This document shows positions 35,271 through 47,606 of a stretch of 64,000 nt of DNA, piece after piece. The stretch is taken from NCBI GenBank assembly GCA_001051155.2, contig JYIP02000012.1:520001-584000 (forward strand), read 5' to 3'. The position numbers and the translations under genes are program-made. This stretch comes from Chrysoporthe austroafricana. Its lineage: Eukaryota > Ascomycota > Sordariomycetes > Diaporthales > Cryphonectriaceae. The stretch's first letter is position 1. Each line of letters opens with the position of its first letter. The notes beneath the pieces are model-generated. The model was not told the origin of the DNA. It worked only from the letters and a program-made list of their open reading frames with translations, and did no database searches.

Positions 35271-37422
35271 CTAATACACGCTGCCCTTGCTCCACTTGCT
35301 CGATGCCCTAATTTTCCTGCCAAACACGTAGAAGATGAAAGGAACCGGGATCATCAGTGTGGCGAATCCAGCGAATATTGACTGCCCGGGGCCCACACCA
35401 AGGTTCGCGTACAGAGGAGTAATAGCCACTTTTCCCCGGTTAGCATTATGGAGACGGAGGGTATTGAGAGATGCAGCAGGGTATCTCGGAAGACAGGTGT
35501 CTCATTGGAGAAACATGCCACCTCCCAAGATGTCCTCTGAGGGCGCAATGTAAATGTTACGACGTGGGAAGTGACTCACAAGGGAAACCAGCCGCAAAGA
35601 CACTGCGAAGAAATGTGTTTGCAGCTACCGCGCTAGCTACGGAGACAATTAGTATTTTGCATTAAGTCATCACCTTCGTGAAGGTAGGGCGCCTCGTTGT
35701 TGAACTTACCTGCGTACATTCTGAAGGTGTCGACGAGGTAGTTCAGAGCAGCCTGGAAGATGGTATTGAACCCGCATCCCATCAGGTACAATCCAAGGAC
35801 CGGTGCGATCCACGGTGCATTCTCCGGCTCGGCCGTCCACGCCGTGATGAATTGGCCTGCAGCGAAAAGAATCGAACCCAACATCATGGGAGGTAGCCTC
35901 TTCTCCGGGATGGCACGATCTCCCGCGGCATGATACGCCTTGTTGTAGGCAAGCTGGTTCAGAGTGTTCAGCGCAGCGCCCGTGATGCTCCCCAGGCAGA
36001 TGGCAAGAAACGGCAGCTCGCTCTGGAGCAGGTTCCACCCGCGAAGCTGCCCAAAGATGATAGGCACTGCACCGAGCTGCATATAGAGAATCCCGTAGCA
36101 GAATGAGGCGTAGAGGGCCATCAAGAAGCAGATTGGGGTGCATAGCAGCTGGAGCGGCCTGACGAGGAACTTCCGACAGAGTTCAGATATGGTTGGTTCC
36201 CATTCCTCGAACTTGGCATGAAGTGCATAGTTGCCGCTATCGTGACGCAACCTGCGCGCCTTAGCCACGAGCAGGACAGGTGGATACGTCTCGTCGATGA
36301 AGATGATGGCGTTGAGCAGCACAAACGACTGCAAGATTCCTGTGAGATATTCGGTCCAGCGCCACCCAAGATACGGCACTTGCACGACAGCCGCAGAGAC
36401 GATCGGGCCTAGGGTAGGGCCGCCAACAACTGCCAGAGCGTAGCCAGCCATGGCAATGCCACGATGCGCCGGCGAGAAGAGCTAGAACTTTCTATTAGCA
36501 TAAGAACCCCCAAAACATGCCTTGGAAATTCTGAAAGAAAATGGAGATTAAGGGCAGGAAAGGGACGTACATCACCAAGGACGCCGCCTGTGTTCGTGAC
36601 GGGTGCTGACGCGAAGAAGGCGCCAAAGAAGCGGGTGATCATGATGGTTTGTAGATCTTTGGCAGTGGCCGTTGCGAAGGAGAAACAAATGGCGACAAAC
36701 ATGGGAGTGAGCACAGCAACTCGACGGCCAAACACTTCAGATAGGGGCGCCCAAAGTAGCGGGCCGAGGCCAAAGCCGAGGAGGAAGAGTGTCGTCCCAA
36801 GGGTGGCAACCTCAGTGCTGATGTTGAACTGGGACGCGATCTGGTCTGTTCCTGCGGAGTAGGAAGATGAGGCCCATGTTGCCGTCATTGTGACGAGGCC
36901 GTAGAGGAGCGTGGTAGTGACTTTTTTGTGAGTCGACCAGTTCAACGGGCGATAAGGGTCGTCGGGACCGTCAAAATCCACGAGTTCAGCAACTGTTGTT
37001 CGCTGATGTGACAACGGATGGGTGAATTGAGGGACAGGTCGACTCCGCAGCCTCGACAGAACGGTTTCTCTCCGCGATATAGTACGGTTGAGCGACAGAC
37101 CGCTGACGTTGGCCTGACTGCCTCTCCGGCTGCGCGGGCGTGACCAGGTTGGCCGTGTCTCGAGGCCACAGGGGCGGTGGCCATCGTGATGATCGTTCTC
37201 GTTGGGGTCCCGGCAATCCTCGTCTTCATCACCGCTGTGATAAGTTTCTGCGTCTGACATATGAATACCGGATTCGATGTCTTCGTCTGGCCTGGGGTGA
37301 TAGTGGTGAGGATCGTGGTTGTGTGAGAGCAATTGCGGCTCCGAAAACTCTGCACTCGAGTCACTCAGCTTTTCAACAGTTTTCTCCCATGACGGGGTTG
37401 CAGATTTGTCTTCTTGGCCCAT
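35271..37422 (-). CDS. MFS transporter, DHA1 (drug:H+ antiporter-1) family
   Basis: Four exons on the minus strand (37422-36571, 36481-35710, 35636-35580, 35428-35271) give 612 residues. Introns have CTAAT/GCTAAC branch sites, and the phases fit. A hydrophilic N-terminus of about 165 residues is rich in His, Asp and Ser. It is followed by DGPDDPYRPLNWSTHKK, the usual DHA1 opening, then twelve membrane segments. PLLWAPLSEVFGRR is the MFS signature and GWRWTEYLTGI is a family motif. The spliced end reads AGFPLAITPLYANLGVG and closes with a short basic tail. Relatives export polyamines, fungicides or their own metabolites. The terminal two small exons are easy to miss: without them the protein lacks its last membrane segments. 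Confidence 0.92.
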
Positions 37423-39093
37423 TTCCCTAATTAAATAAAGTTCGGAGAGGAAGAGAATGAAGCTTCGGAGTTGTTGTTCTTGCCTTCGCCCTCAAGCACT
37501 GCGCTCTGGGGCCAAAAGCAACTAGAGACTGATTACAATGTATGTGAGGGCGGTTCTGAGAGGTCAAGCACAGTATACGAAGATTTGATATATATAGACA
37601 GACATCTCGTCTTTCCACATGGCCATAAGCCACGCATGGCGCCGTGGGAGAAAACAATGTCGTGGTTCCGTGGTTTTGAAGGCGGAAGTCGGCACCCAAT
37701 GGACCTCTACATGCACCTGACGTCACCTCGGTCCGTCGCGTCACGCACCGCAGCGTTGAATCGACCTTAATTCCGGAACCGAACTCCACCGACGAGCCAT
37801 AAGGCCGTGACCCTCACGTGGCTCTCTGTCCGGGTCGGCTTATTCTGCTTGCTGTGTACGGGGCTCCTTCCCGTCGAAAACCTTATCAATATTGGTGTTG
37901 GTGGGCCGGCGGATGTGTAACAGTTAGTAGGTTGCATAGGACATAGTACTATGATAATATACATAGGGATCAGTCGTAGCTGGCTCGGACGTTCCGACGC
38001 ATTGCCGAAGAGAATCTTCCGAGCCCACTCTTCCTTATCCTGTTCATCTGCGTACCTTGCCATCCTGTGTTCTTAAAGGGCACCAATCGAGACTAGGCGG
38101 TGAACTTTATACCACCAATCCATACTCGGACGCCTCCAGCGCTCTTTGCGTTCAGATTGCCTAGCAGATATGCTTCACACCAGAGTCCCTTGCGGCCTGT
38201 CCCTCCTTCACTGCGCTCTCAGCTGGGCCGCTCCCACATTCAGCACGCAATGCTATCTTTGGTATCTCTCCGCTCCGGATGTCAAATTTCTAAGATATGA
38301 GGGTAATGGATAAGACTGGGCCTTGATACTGACCTCGGAGGCGCCCACTGTCCCTCGGCTGAAACTGCCGGACCTGGTCTTAGGACAGCTGTTCGATAAA
38401 GGACGGGACAGTGGCGTTCCTGGCGAGCACCACCAAGTGATCACCAGCCTGGACAGGCTGACTGTGGCTGACCAAGGTCAATGGGGGATGAGCCCAGGCC
38501 CCCAAAGTCGGGCAGAGTAGAAGAAGGCTAGCGCCGATATGGCCAGAGATAAGGTCCCTGGACCGTCGCCCTCGCCGCCGTCCTGATTGGCCTGACCGCG
38601 CCGTGATAAAACGTCCCGGCGCCTCCTAATAAGATACATGCCCACTCGCTTGCTAATCTGGGCCGGCCAAGACAAGGAAAATAAGTACCGCGCGACATCT
38701 ATCTGAGGTCTTACGTCGCCTGGGACAAGGCGCGCTCTTCGTGCCATGACTCGAAATGCTGAGATAACCTGAGGTCGACTCTTGTGGCGGTAGTGGTATA
38801 TGTAAGACGGGCCTCGACCGGACTCGTCTCCAGCCTCGACAGCCCACACTGCGTGCCGGCCTCTGGATCCTATCGACAAGGGAGATCCGATATCGTTCGA
38901 TTTGCTACCAGGTTAGGTATCAAGTTGCCGTACGCCTTAAAGACCAGAAGCTCCCTCGCGTGCTCTTTCGAGTTCTGGGAGATATCGGCTGCAGCACGCC
39001 TGGTATTCACAGTTCAACAAGAGCGCGGCTATTGCTTACCCCCGCTCCGAGTCTCGTTTCCTTCGACATCGACCGCAGGGGCAGCGAGTTCCG
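37423..39093. promoter_or_regulatory. Divergent promoter region of DHA1 transporter and APC permease
   Basis: A 1.67-kb region without a supported gene, between two divergently transcribed transporters. It contains a perfect CRE-type palindrome (37718-37725) and a CGGTCCG inverted repeat (37729-37735), about 300 bp upstream of the DHA1 start. Confidence 0.5.
37718..37735. promoter_or_regulatory. CRE-type palindrome TGACGTCA followed by CGGTCCG
   Basis: TGACGTCA (bZIP-type site) at 37718-37725 is followed 3 bp later by CGGTCCG, an inverted CGG repeat as bound by Zn2Cys6 regulators. It lies about 300 bp upstream of the DHA1 transporter. Function is inferred from motif type alone. Confidence 0.4.
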
Positions 39094-41231
39094 ATGGCTG
39101 AGCCGGCGATAGAACGCCGGGCCTCTCACACGGCGCAGGAGCACGATGAGGACCGCCTGGCGCAGTTTGGATACAAGCAAGAGTTGAAGAGAGACTGGGG
39201 TCTGGCTCACAACTTCGGCGTTTCCTTCAGCATCATCAGTGTCATCACGGGTATCACCACCTTGTTCAGCTATGGCCTTAACACCGGCGGCCCGGGTGTC
39301 ATGAGCGTCGGATGGATCCTCGTCTCCTTCTTCACCATGCTCGTCGCCATCGCCATGGCTGAGATCGTCTCGGCCATTCCTACTAGTGGAGGGCCATACT
39401 TTTGGGCTGCGATGCTCGCCCCGCCCCGCTGGAGCCCCTTTGCTGCGTGGTAGGTGGAATTACGGCCGAATTCGTGTGGTGAGCAGGGCAGTCAATGGTC
39501 TGACGTCTCTAGGTTGACGGGCTGGTTTAACCTGCTTGGCCAGGTGGCCGTGACTACCGGCATTAGCTTTGGCCTGGCCGGCTTGATCGCAACAGCGGCC
39601 AAAGTCAAGAACCCGGACTTCGAGGGAAATGCATCCCAGACCATCGGTATTTACGCCGCCGTCCTTATCTCTCATGCAAGTGCCCCTTTCTTGTCTCTGT
39701 GACGACACCCCGTGTCTCCGCATTAAACTTCCAACATATAACACTTTAGGCTCCGAATGTGGACTCTAACACATCGCAGGGTCTTGTGAATACCTTCGGA
39801 GTGCACTTACTCAAGTACCTCAACAACTTCTCGATTTTCCTGCATAGCGCAGGAGTAACCGCCATCGTATGTACCCTTGAAGTCCCTTACCATCCCGGGG
39901 GCCATAATTTTGAAAACATACTGGAGGAGCCCTTTGAACACTTGGAGCACCTTTCCGGGACATCACCGGCGAATGCTGACGTAGAATTGATCAGGCCATT
40001 GCTGTCTTAGCGAAGGCACCAATACACCAGAATGCGAAGTTTGTGTAAGTGAATTATCCACAGGTTCCCACCCCATGTCTTACAGCTCAAGAAGTATCTA
40101 CATCCTTCTCTCCTGGCAATGGCTAACTCCCCAACCTAAAGATTCGCTACATTCTACGACGGCACGGGCGTCGACGGGATCGGCTGGAGTATACGGGCCA
40201 GCCCTGCATACGTAGCGATGTGTGGAGCTCTGATGTCCCAATATACCCTCACGGGATTCGATGCGTCTGCCCACCTTTCCGAGGAGACCCGAGATGCCGA
40301 TTGGAGTGCTCCAATCGGCGTTGTCTCGAGTGTCGGCTTCAGTGCCATCTTTGGCTTTTTTGTCCTGATGGCCTTCCTCTTCTCCATCCAGAACTTCGCC
40401 GATACTTTGGACAATCAGTATTCCCAACCTGTTCTGAAGATCTTGGTGGATGTGTTCGGAGAAAATGGGGCTTTGGCTGTGTTTTCCATCATCATGAGTA
40501 AGTGTTGTCGCTCTGCCGTCCCCTTCCTGTGACTTTCGCCCTCCTGGCTACCTCCAATCCCACTCTAGCAAAGTTTGCTATCTGCTAACCGCATAAAAGT
40601 CTGTGTCTGGCATTGTGGCCTTTTCTCCATGACCTCCAACTCTCGGATGATGTTCGCTTTCTCTCGAGATCACGGTATTCCCGGATTCTTCCACAAGGTC
40701 GATGAACGCTTCCGATCACCCATCCGCACGATCTGGCTAGCTGCTACTCTGTCCTTCATATTGGCTCTGCCATCCCTCGGCTCAACCGTCGCCTTCTCTG
40801 CTGCCACCTCTATTGCCACCATCGGCCTGTACATCTCGTATGGCCTCCCTATTCTCATCGGCATGATCTGGCACCGCAACTTCACGGCTATGAAGGGCCC
40901 CTTCAACCTCAGAGGGATGTCTCGGTTTATTGCAGCCGGCGCGTGTGCCTGGATTGCATGTATAACCGTGGTGTTTTGTCTCCCTGAAGCAAACCCTGTC
41001 ACCAGCCAAACTTTGAACTACACGGTAGTTGCGGTGGGTATTATTGGGATTTTTGCCATCGGCTCGTGGGTCCTCTGGGCACATCGCTGGTTCACCGGAC
41101 CAGCGGAAGAGGTAGCTGAGGCTATGCGGCTTGGTATCGACCCGAGCGAGCCGGGTGCGCTGGAGCAGAAGGAGGCGGAGGCAATGGGTCACAACAAGGG
41201 CCTGCATGCCTCTGAACAGGCGACACAATAA
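39094..41231 (+). CDS. APC-superfamily permease (amino acid / GABA / choline type)
   Basis: Six exons (39094-39449, 39513-39675, 39780-39866, 39995-40044, 40142-40497, 40600-41231) give 547 residues with every phase consistent. The opening ELKRDWGLAHNFGVSFSIISVITG, the segment AEIVSAIPTSGGPYFWAA, the motif TLTGFDASAHLSEET and SNSRMMFAFSRDHGIPGFF define the fungal ACT group, which includes yeast Uga4 and Hnm1. About twelve membrane segments are present. The second intron begins GCAAGT, not GT: a GC-AG intron. Splicing there is required, because the only frame that restores SHGLVNTFGV uses it. The protein should import a small amine or amino acid across the plasma membrane. Confidence 0.92.
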
Positions 41232-42173
41232 GCCTCCAAAATATCGGTGTGCCACAATGCATGGTTTCTGCACATTCCCTTAATGGGAAGACGCTCAGAA
41301 AGCGGGCTGGGGAAAAAAAAAGACCAAAGACACGATGGGTCACTCAGTCAGTTTCCGTGTTGTCAGCTGAGTTTCTTACGGGTTGAAAAGGTGTGCTGCA
41401 TAATCGCAGCCCCAAAGTGGTAGCTGCCCCCAGCTGACTGGACACACCGCAATAGAGCCTGACCTGGCACATGCGTTAAATTCTCCCTATGAAAAAGCTG
41501 TCTTTGGTCAGCCGTAATACCATTTGGCCCCATCTGCTTACATGTGTTCTGCACATTGCCTTGTGCACAAATTATTGACTGCTGCCTGCTCTCATATCCT
41601 TCCCTTACTCCGCCTGACACTTCCAACAATCATGATCTGACGGTCTGTATAACCTCACGTCCGAATGCGGCGGTCTGCCCAAAGCGGCGTGCGCTGACAG
41701 GGCAGATGGTCCGCTGCAGTGTCACCTAGATATACGCCTGGTTGCAGAACGGCACCCTCTAAAGATCCCGTGGTTTGCTCAAAATGGCCCGTCAATTTTT
41801 GATCTTCCGCGGCTCGTCAGACCGAAGAAAAGCGCCCCAGCTACTAACTGAGGCGATGCGATTGTCCAACGTCGGGCTGAGAGGACCCATTTGACGTTAC
41901 TATTCGTCTGTCTTTGGCTTCGAGGATGAATATCGTTTCACTATTGAATTGAAGGCAGAGCTGAAGAGGCTGGCAGAGTTGAAGCGGATCCAGCTGCGTG
42001 GCGGCGGGGACATCGGCCAAAGTTCCATCTACCGGTAGCTAACCCCCCGGTTCGTCTTCGATTCTGGACAAGGGCATTCTCATCCCTGGAGCCCGCGTCT
42101 CACGCCGTGAAACTACTTCAGCGCGAGTGTACGCCGCTGGATTCGTCTATTCACAACACCACCAGTCAGCATC
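41232..42173. other. Intergenic region between APC permease and DUF829 gene
   Basis: 3' side of the permease and promoter of the DUF829 gene. No feature was recognised. Confidence 0.5.
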
Positions 42174-43193
42174 ATGTCGCGTCAAGACTTCCACAACCTC
42201 GGCAATGGTATTTTCCTATACGAGCCGCTTGACCAAGGAGGCAAAAGACGTGATGATCCACACAGCGAGATCGAAACCCCGCCAGGCGATCAACCCGCGC
42301 TCATCATTCTTTGTACCTGGCTGGGCGGCGCAACGGCCAAACGAATTCAGAAATACACGGAGGGCTACCACAGAACGTGGCCTAAGTCAAGTATCCTGCT
42401 CATTCGGACTGTCGTGAGTGAGTACGCTTTCCTGACCGACAACGCTGTCATCCGGAAACTGCGGCCGGCACAATACGAGATCAGAAGGATACTCCTCCAG
42501 GCAAACGCCCGTCACCGGACATCTCCATCAGCAGTCGATCCACCAGCAGGCAGAGGGCCTGGAGTACTCCTGCATATGTTCTCGAACGGCGGGGCGAACA
42601 TTGCAATTCAGCTGCTCACATCCATGAACAACATCCTGGCGACAGTTGGCGAAGACACTCCCCTCGCTTTACGGCAGATCGTGCTTGACAGCTGCCCTGG
42701 TGACTTGAGCGTCAAGAACACATATCTCGCCGCCTCGCTCTCTGTACCGCCGCACCCTCTTCGACCTCTTGTCTGTGCTGGCCTCTATCTCGTCGTGGCC
42801 GGCATCGCTGGCCTCGAGGCTCTCGGAGTACGAAAACATTTGGCCAAGACCATGAGGGAGCAGCTCAACGATCCAGATATATTTTCGTCAGAGGCGATCA
42901 GATTATACCTCACATCGAAAGGTGATGGTATTATTGACATGCATAATGTCAGAACCCACCAGCAACACGCTTCAGCTAAGGGATTGAGGACGGAGTTGGT
43001 TGCTTTTGACAAGGCTGGGCACTGTAGCCTCATTGTGGAGGACGAAACGCGCTACTGGAATAGTATAGTATCTTGTTGGGATGGGAATCAGTCACCAAAC
43101 CAGGGGCTTGAAGACTCAACACATAGCAAAACGCGCACTCCAGATGTCGAGAATATGTATAGCACAATACCCCCGGGGAGAAGTCGGCTCTAA
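42174..43193 (+). CDS. DUF829 (TMEM53 / PaxU-like) alpha/beta-hydrolase-fold protein
   Basis: Intronless, 339 residues. The fold is recognised from PALIILCTWLGGATAKRIQKYTEGY (first strand and loop), VLLHMFSNGGANIAIQLL with the nucleophile-elbow-like FSNGG, LDSCPGD, and the late KGDGIIDMHNVRTH and DKAGHCS segments. This is the DUF829 family, which includes PaxU from the paxilline cluster and animal TMEM53. The nucleophile position reads S-N-G-G, so a serine is available, but catalysis has not been established for the family. It lies between transport and oxidoreductase genes. The start ATG 42174 has a good context (ATCATGTC). Confidence 0.88.
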   Translation: MSRQDFHNLGNGIFLYEPLDQGGKRRDDPHSEIETPPGDQPALIILCTWLGGATAKRIQKYTEGYHRTWPKSSILLIRTVVSEYAFLTDNAVIRKLRPAQYEIRRILLQANARHRTSPSAVDPPAGRGPGVLLHMFSNGGANIAIQLLTSMNNILATVGEDTPLALRQIVLDSCPGDLSVKNTYLAASLSVPPHPLRPLVCAGLYLVVAGIAGLEALGVRKHLAKTMREQLNDPDIFSSEAIRLYLTSKGDGIIDMHNVRTHQQHASAKGLRTELVAFDKAGHCSLIVEDETRYWNSIVSCWDGNQSPNQGLEDSTHSKTRTPDVENMYSTIPPGRSRL

Positions 43194-43556
43194 CCTAGCC
43201 TGATCAGCATAGCATATGCTTAATTTTTGGACTTGAATTATGTAGGCGCTAAGAATCTAAAAGCTAAGACCTCTCAAGTAATAATTTGAAGAGCCGAAGA
43301 GCTAAGGAGAGAAGCCGTCAGACCTAATGGCTATAAGAGGCTAGCTAGTTGTGAGGCATCAATAGGTGGTAGACTTCGACAAAGAAACTTATGAGAGCTA
43401 GCTTAGAAGCTATGGATTCAAATCAAGATTGTAGATTAGTGCTAGCTGTTATATAGAACCTCCTTGCCAAAGTGAGGCATTCAAATGGCCAGGCTCTGCA
43501 TGTGTACTCACAGATTCCCTTCGATGTGGTCGAGGCTGAGTTCCCGGCAAAGTTAT
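43194..43556. other. Convergent 3' region
   Basis: An AT-rich stretch with several GCTAG/CTAAG words between the DUF829 and alcohol dehydrogenase genes. Nothing coding. Confidence 0.5.
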
Positions 43557-44727
43557 CTAGGCCTCACGGTCTTTAATATCCTCACCAAAGGCCTTGTCGA
43601 AACCAGTTAAACAAAATCGGTAGCGCACATCACTCCTGGCGCATCTCTCCAAAGCCATCTTCAGCCCTTCCTCGTTAATGTCAACTGTCTCGACCCAGGT
43701 AGCGATATTCTTGTCCGCAGCCAGCTGTAACATCTCCAGAGCCTCTTTCCGTGAGCCCAGATGCGATGCTCCTATGAGACAGCCGTTCTCAATCTGCGTC
43801 CACGTCGAGATTTCAGTGCCTTTGTCATCCTTGGCGGGCATGCTGACAGAGATCCAACGCCCATGTACGTCAAGAAGTGGGAGATACGGGGCGGCATTGA
43901 CCGAAGAACTTGCGCTGTTGAGGATCAAGTCGAAGCTCCGCCTGTGCGGTTTATCCCAGTTCTTGTCTGACATGACGACAGTACCCGTGGCCCCTAGAGC
44001 AAATGCGTCACCATCCAATTTGTGGTCAAGCATAAAGGCCCACACCTCGGCGCCCATTGCCCTCGCGAACATCACAGCCAGGTGGCCCAGCCCTCCCACA
44101 CCCACGACGCCGACTTTCGCACCGGGTCGGCAGCCATTTCTCTTCAACGGCGAGAAGACTGTGAGCCCTGCGCACATCATAGGCGCTGCAACGTTGGTCG
44201 GAAGAGCTTCGGGCACTGGAAAGCAGTAGTGCTCGTGGATGCGGATGTGGGAGGAATAACCGCCCTTGGTGACATAGCCGGTGTCAGGCCATTTGGCACC
44301 ATATGTGTCGAGTTGATGCTCGCAGTACTGTTCGTTGTCCTTCTTGCACTGGCGACAATCTAGGCAAGCCCATGATGAGGCTCCCACCCCAACACGGTCA
44401 CCGACCTTGTGCAGCGTCACTTTTGAGCCGATGTGGATGACATTGCCGACGATTTCTGAACAACTCAGCAATGAGAACTGGTACTCTGGGATTCTGCGCG
44501 GGAGAGAGACCTGGCTTACCGTGACCAGCGACGAAGGGGTAATATTGCTCTCCCCATCCCCCACATAGCGTATGGACATCACTGCCGCAAATTCCGCAAG
44601 CAAGAATCTGGATAGTCACATCGTAGTCACTCTGAGGTTTCAATTTGTGGACGCGCTTGTGGAAGGTTGACCAGGTGTCAGGCGTATCTACCTCAAAGCC
44701 TACAGCTTCATCTCTGGTCAGTGGCAT
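43557..44727 (-). CDS. Zinc-dependent alcohol dehydrogenase, CAD/Adh6-type (NADP-dependent)
   Basis: Two exons on the minus strand (44727-44520, 44455-43557) give 368 residues. The 64-bp intron interrupts the motif AGHEIVG and the join restores it. Catalytic-zinc residues are seen in CGICGSDVHTL, GHE and CAGLTVFSPL. The structural-zinc cluster is CLDCRQCKKDNEQYC, and the nucleotide-binding loop is GVGGLGHLAVMFARAMG. Relatives reduce cinnamyl, medium-chain or aromatic aldehydes with NADPH in the cytosol. It has no linked partner that reveals its substrate. It could belong to the secondary-metabolite block to the right, but it lacks the CGG(A/T)CCG promoter motif found there. Confidence 0.92.
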
Positions 44728-46137
44728 CTTGCAATTGATATGCGCCGAGACAAAGAATTTATAAATGGATGTGGTTCAAGAACGAATCTTTGAGTCGCCG
44801 AGTGAATGGGCCTGATGATTCCGGCTTGGATGTAGACCTCACGTCGTGGCTCAACCGTCTTATATGTTTTTAGCAACGCCATCGTGGTCTCCCCATCTAT
44901 TGCCTTGTATCACACTATTTGATATGCTATAGAGAATGGAAGAGGTATCGAAGACGAGTCGACCGTCGGGACTATCTGCTCGATCATGCCATCCGCCGTG
45001 TAGGTTCAAGGAAGAATTTCCTCGACCGGTGCCACTATGAGAAACCGATTTTCCACCTATTGAAACGCTGTGAGACGAGCAAGAGCCTTTCTGCCTTAGT
45101 CTCGTTACGAATCACAAAATTTTCCTCGCTGTCATGCTGCCTCTCTGATGTTCCGGAGACATGGTGTGACTGTGGAGCCACTGAAGAAGGATCACGCTAC
45201 GATACTAGCTGGAACACCGCTACCTAGACAAGAGTGTGAGCTGAGCCCGAAATGCCGGCGGGCAGCCTCCGCCGAGTGAACGAAAACTCGAGAATGAGAA
45301 CAGTGTTTTATTTCGATGATGGTGATGAAGAGTCGGATGAGGAATCGTCTCTATAAGTAATAGTCATAGACGAGGACACCGTTTTCCATATTAACGACAA
45401 AGTGACACGCATAATAATTATTTGTTTCACACCAACTCCCACAGTATTCGGTGAGCTGATCACTAGGTGCTCTTCACAAGTCCGAAGTAAGGCATAAGTA
45501 GAAGATAGCATCAGACCACAAGTTCCTATAAAATATATTCCGCGTTCCCGGCGACCTCGGGACCTGGTTGATATCGCAGTGCCCCCCCCCCCAAAACTTT
45601 CCTGAAGCGCGATGCATAGATTTAAATGGGGAATAGATAGGACCACGATCGACAAGAAAGCCAATAACAGAATATTTGTCTGCTTGGAGAGTCCCTTGAG
45701 ACAGACAGGCATGGGATGCCCAAATGCCTATATTATGCGAGCAAGGAGGACCACGCCTTTCAGGGTGCTACTCGCCACCTACTTAGGTAGGTAGGCGCCA
45801 CTTTCAATGTTTGGATTTGGCTGGGGATTACAAAATAATTTCTTAAATTGCGACGACACTTAAAACACAGAAATGACGTTAGATCTGAGGACGGCGTTCA
45901 ACCAGTCTACGGATTCGTCCAGTCTTTTACTGGGCCAAGTTACGTCACGACTGACGCATGGGTATGTGTTTAGGCACGTGGACAGACTCACCTCCCTAGC
46001 TCGCGAAATATAATTGAGGGACGCATTTCGTGCTACTGCCCTGCTACCTATTTAACAAGACAACCGGGGTAGATCCTACACTGATTCCTTTTTTCGAAGC
46101 AAGATACACAGCATCGTACAGACGTGCCGAAGACAAG
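44728..46137. other. Intergenic region between ADH and hydroxyacid oxidase genes
   Basis: Divergent promoters. AT-rich, with short unassigned frames of up to 134 codons (45308-45712) that lack motif or splice support. Confidence 0.5.
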
Positions 46138-47606
46138 ATGTCAGACCCAAAGTCACCTCACATCCAGCGTAGGGATGGTCCGTCCTGGGGTCTTTATCAG
46201 CGCGAGAATTTCTGGAAAATCAATGATGGCCAAGTCCCTCCCTTCAACACGCGTGAGTGCATCTTGGTGCCTGCCATATCACCGTATTCGAGAAGGAGTC
46301 ATTGACAGCGCATTCAGACCCAGATAAGCTAGAAGAACTCGCGAGAGAAAAATTGACCCAAAACGGATGGTATGGTGCTGCCCACAGAGACCCTTTTTTT
46401 TTTCAACAGTTACAGAAAATAAGCTAGTCATACTCATACTTTCAAAGGTACTACGCGTCTTCCAACGCAGGTCTTTCGCATACCCACGTCGCGAACCGCG
46501 AAGCCTTCTTCCGGCGCAAGATCGTGCCTAGGCAGCTCGTCGACACAAACGAGCGCTCGATGCGGACCGAGATATTTGGCCATCAAGTTTCTGCGCCGAT
46601 CGGTATCTCACCCATCGGCATCAATAAGATCTACCATCCTCAAGGAGAATTCCCCGTCGCCAGGGTCGCGGGAGAGCTCGGTATTCCCTACTGTCTGTCT
46701 ACTGCAGGCTCCTGTCCCATCGAGGACGTCGCAAGCTCGAACGATGCGGGCCGTCTAGCTACTCAGGCTAGTAATGATCTTCAGGAGAGGAAGATTCCAC
46801 CGGGACCGCGTTTCTTCCAGCTTTACATGCCGCACGACGATGAGCTTACTATCTCGCTCCTGACAAGGGCCCACGAGTCAGGTTTTACTGCTTGCATACT
46901 CACCACGGACACTTGGCAGTTGGGATGGCGACATGACGACGTAGCCACCTCGAACTATGCATTTTACCGCGGGATCGGAGCCGACCTCGGCTTGACGGAT
47001 CCCGTTTTTCAGAGACGTCTAGCAGAGCAGGGGATTGACCCAAAGAAGTGCCCCGAGAAGGCGGGCGCGCTATGGATCGATAATGTCTGGCATGGACGCG
47101 CGTGGTCTTGGGACAAGGCTGTCTGGGCCAGAGGAAAGTGGCGCGAGATCAGCGGCGGCAAGCCATTCCTCATCAAAGGCATCCAGCGGGTGGACGATGC
47201 CGAGAAAGCTGCTGATCTTGGCTTCGAAGGGATTGTGGTATCCAACCATGCAGGTCGGCAGGTCGACGGGGCGATTGGAAGCCTGGACGCCCTGGAGTCG
47301 ATCGTGCAGAAGGTTGGAGACAGAAAGAATTTCGTGATAACGTTTGATAGCGGCGTCCGGGGTGCCGCCGACGTGGTCAAGGCGATCGCGCTTGGTGCTA
47401 AATTTGTGTTTGTTGGAAGGCTGTGGATATGGGGATTGAGTATCATGGGGGAGACGGGAGTCAGACATGTTCTCAAGGGGTTGCTAGGTGACCTGGACAT
47501 TCTCATGAATTGTGCCGGCTTGAACAGCATCAAGGATATTGACAGGAGCCTGCTTGAGTCTTTGCCGAGGGCATACGGCCTCTTGGCCGAGAAGAGCAAG
47601 CTCTGA
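46138..47606 (+). CDS. FMN-dependent alpha-hydroxyacid oxidase (lactate 2-monooxygenase-like)
   Basis: Three exons (46138-46252, 46318-46369, 46448-47606) give 441 residues. FMN-dependent dehydrogenase signatures are APIGISPIGI, FFQLYMPHDD (Tyr of the active site), ILTTDTWQLGWR, FLIKGIQRVDDA (catalytic Lys region), SNHAGRQVDG (catalytic His/Arg) and FDSGVRGAADVVKAI. The stretch TSNYAFYRG and the DPVFQRRL that follows resemble bacterial L-lactate 2-monooxygenase more than glycolate oxidase or cytochrome b2. An insert of roughly 18 residues lies between SSNDAG and GPRFFQ, where relatives are nearly continuous. It is in frame and may be a loop or an unspliced stretch. No signal peptide and no peroxisomal SKL are present: the C-terminus is EKSKL. 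Confidence 0.92.

Noticed and set aside
46563..46569. CGGACCG inside the hydroxyacid oxidase gene
   Set aside because: Within an exon, so treated as chance. The promoter of that gene lacks the motif.
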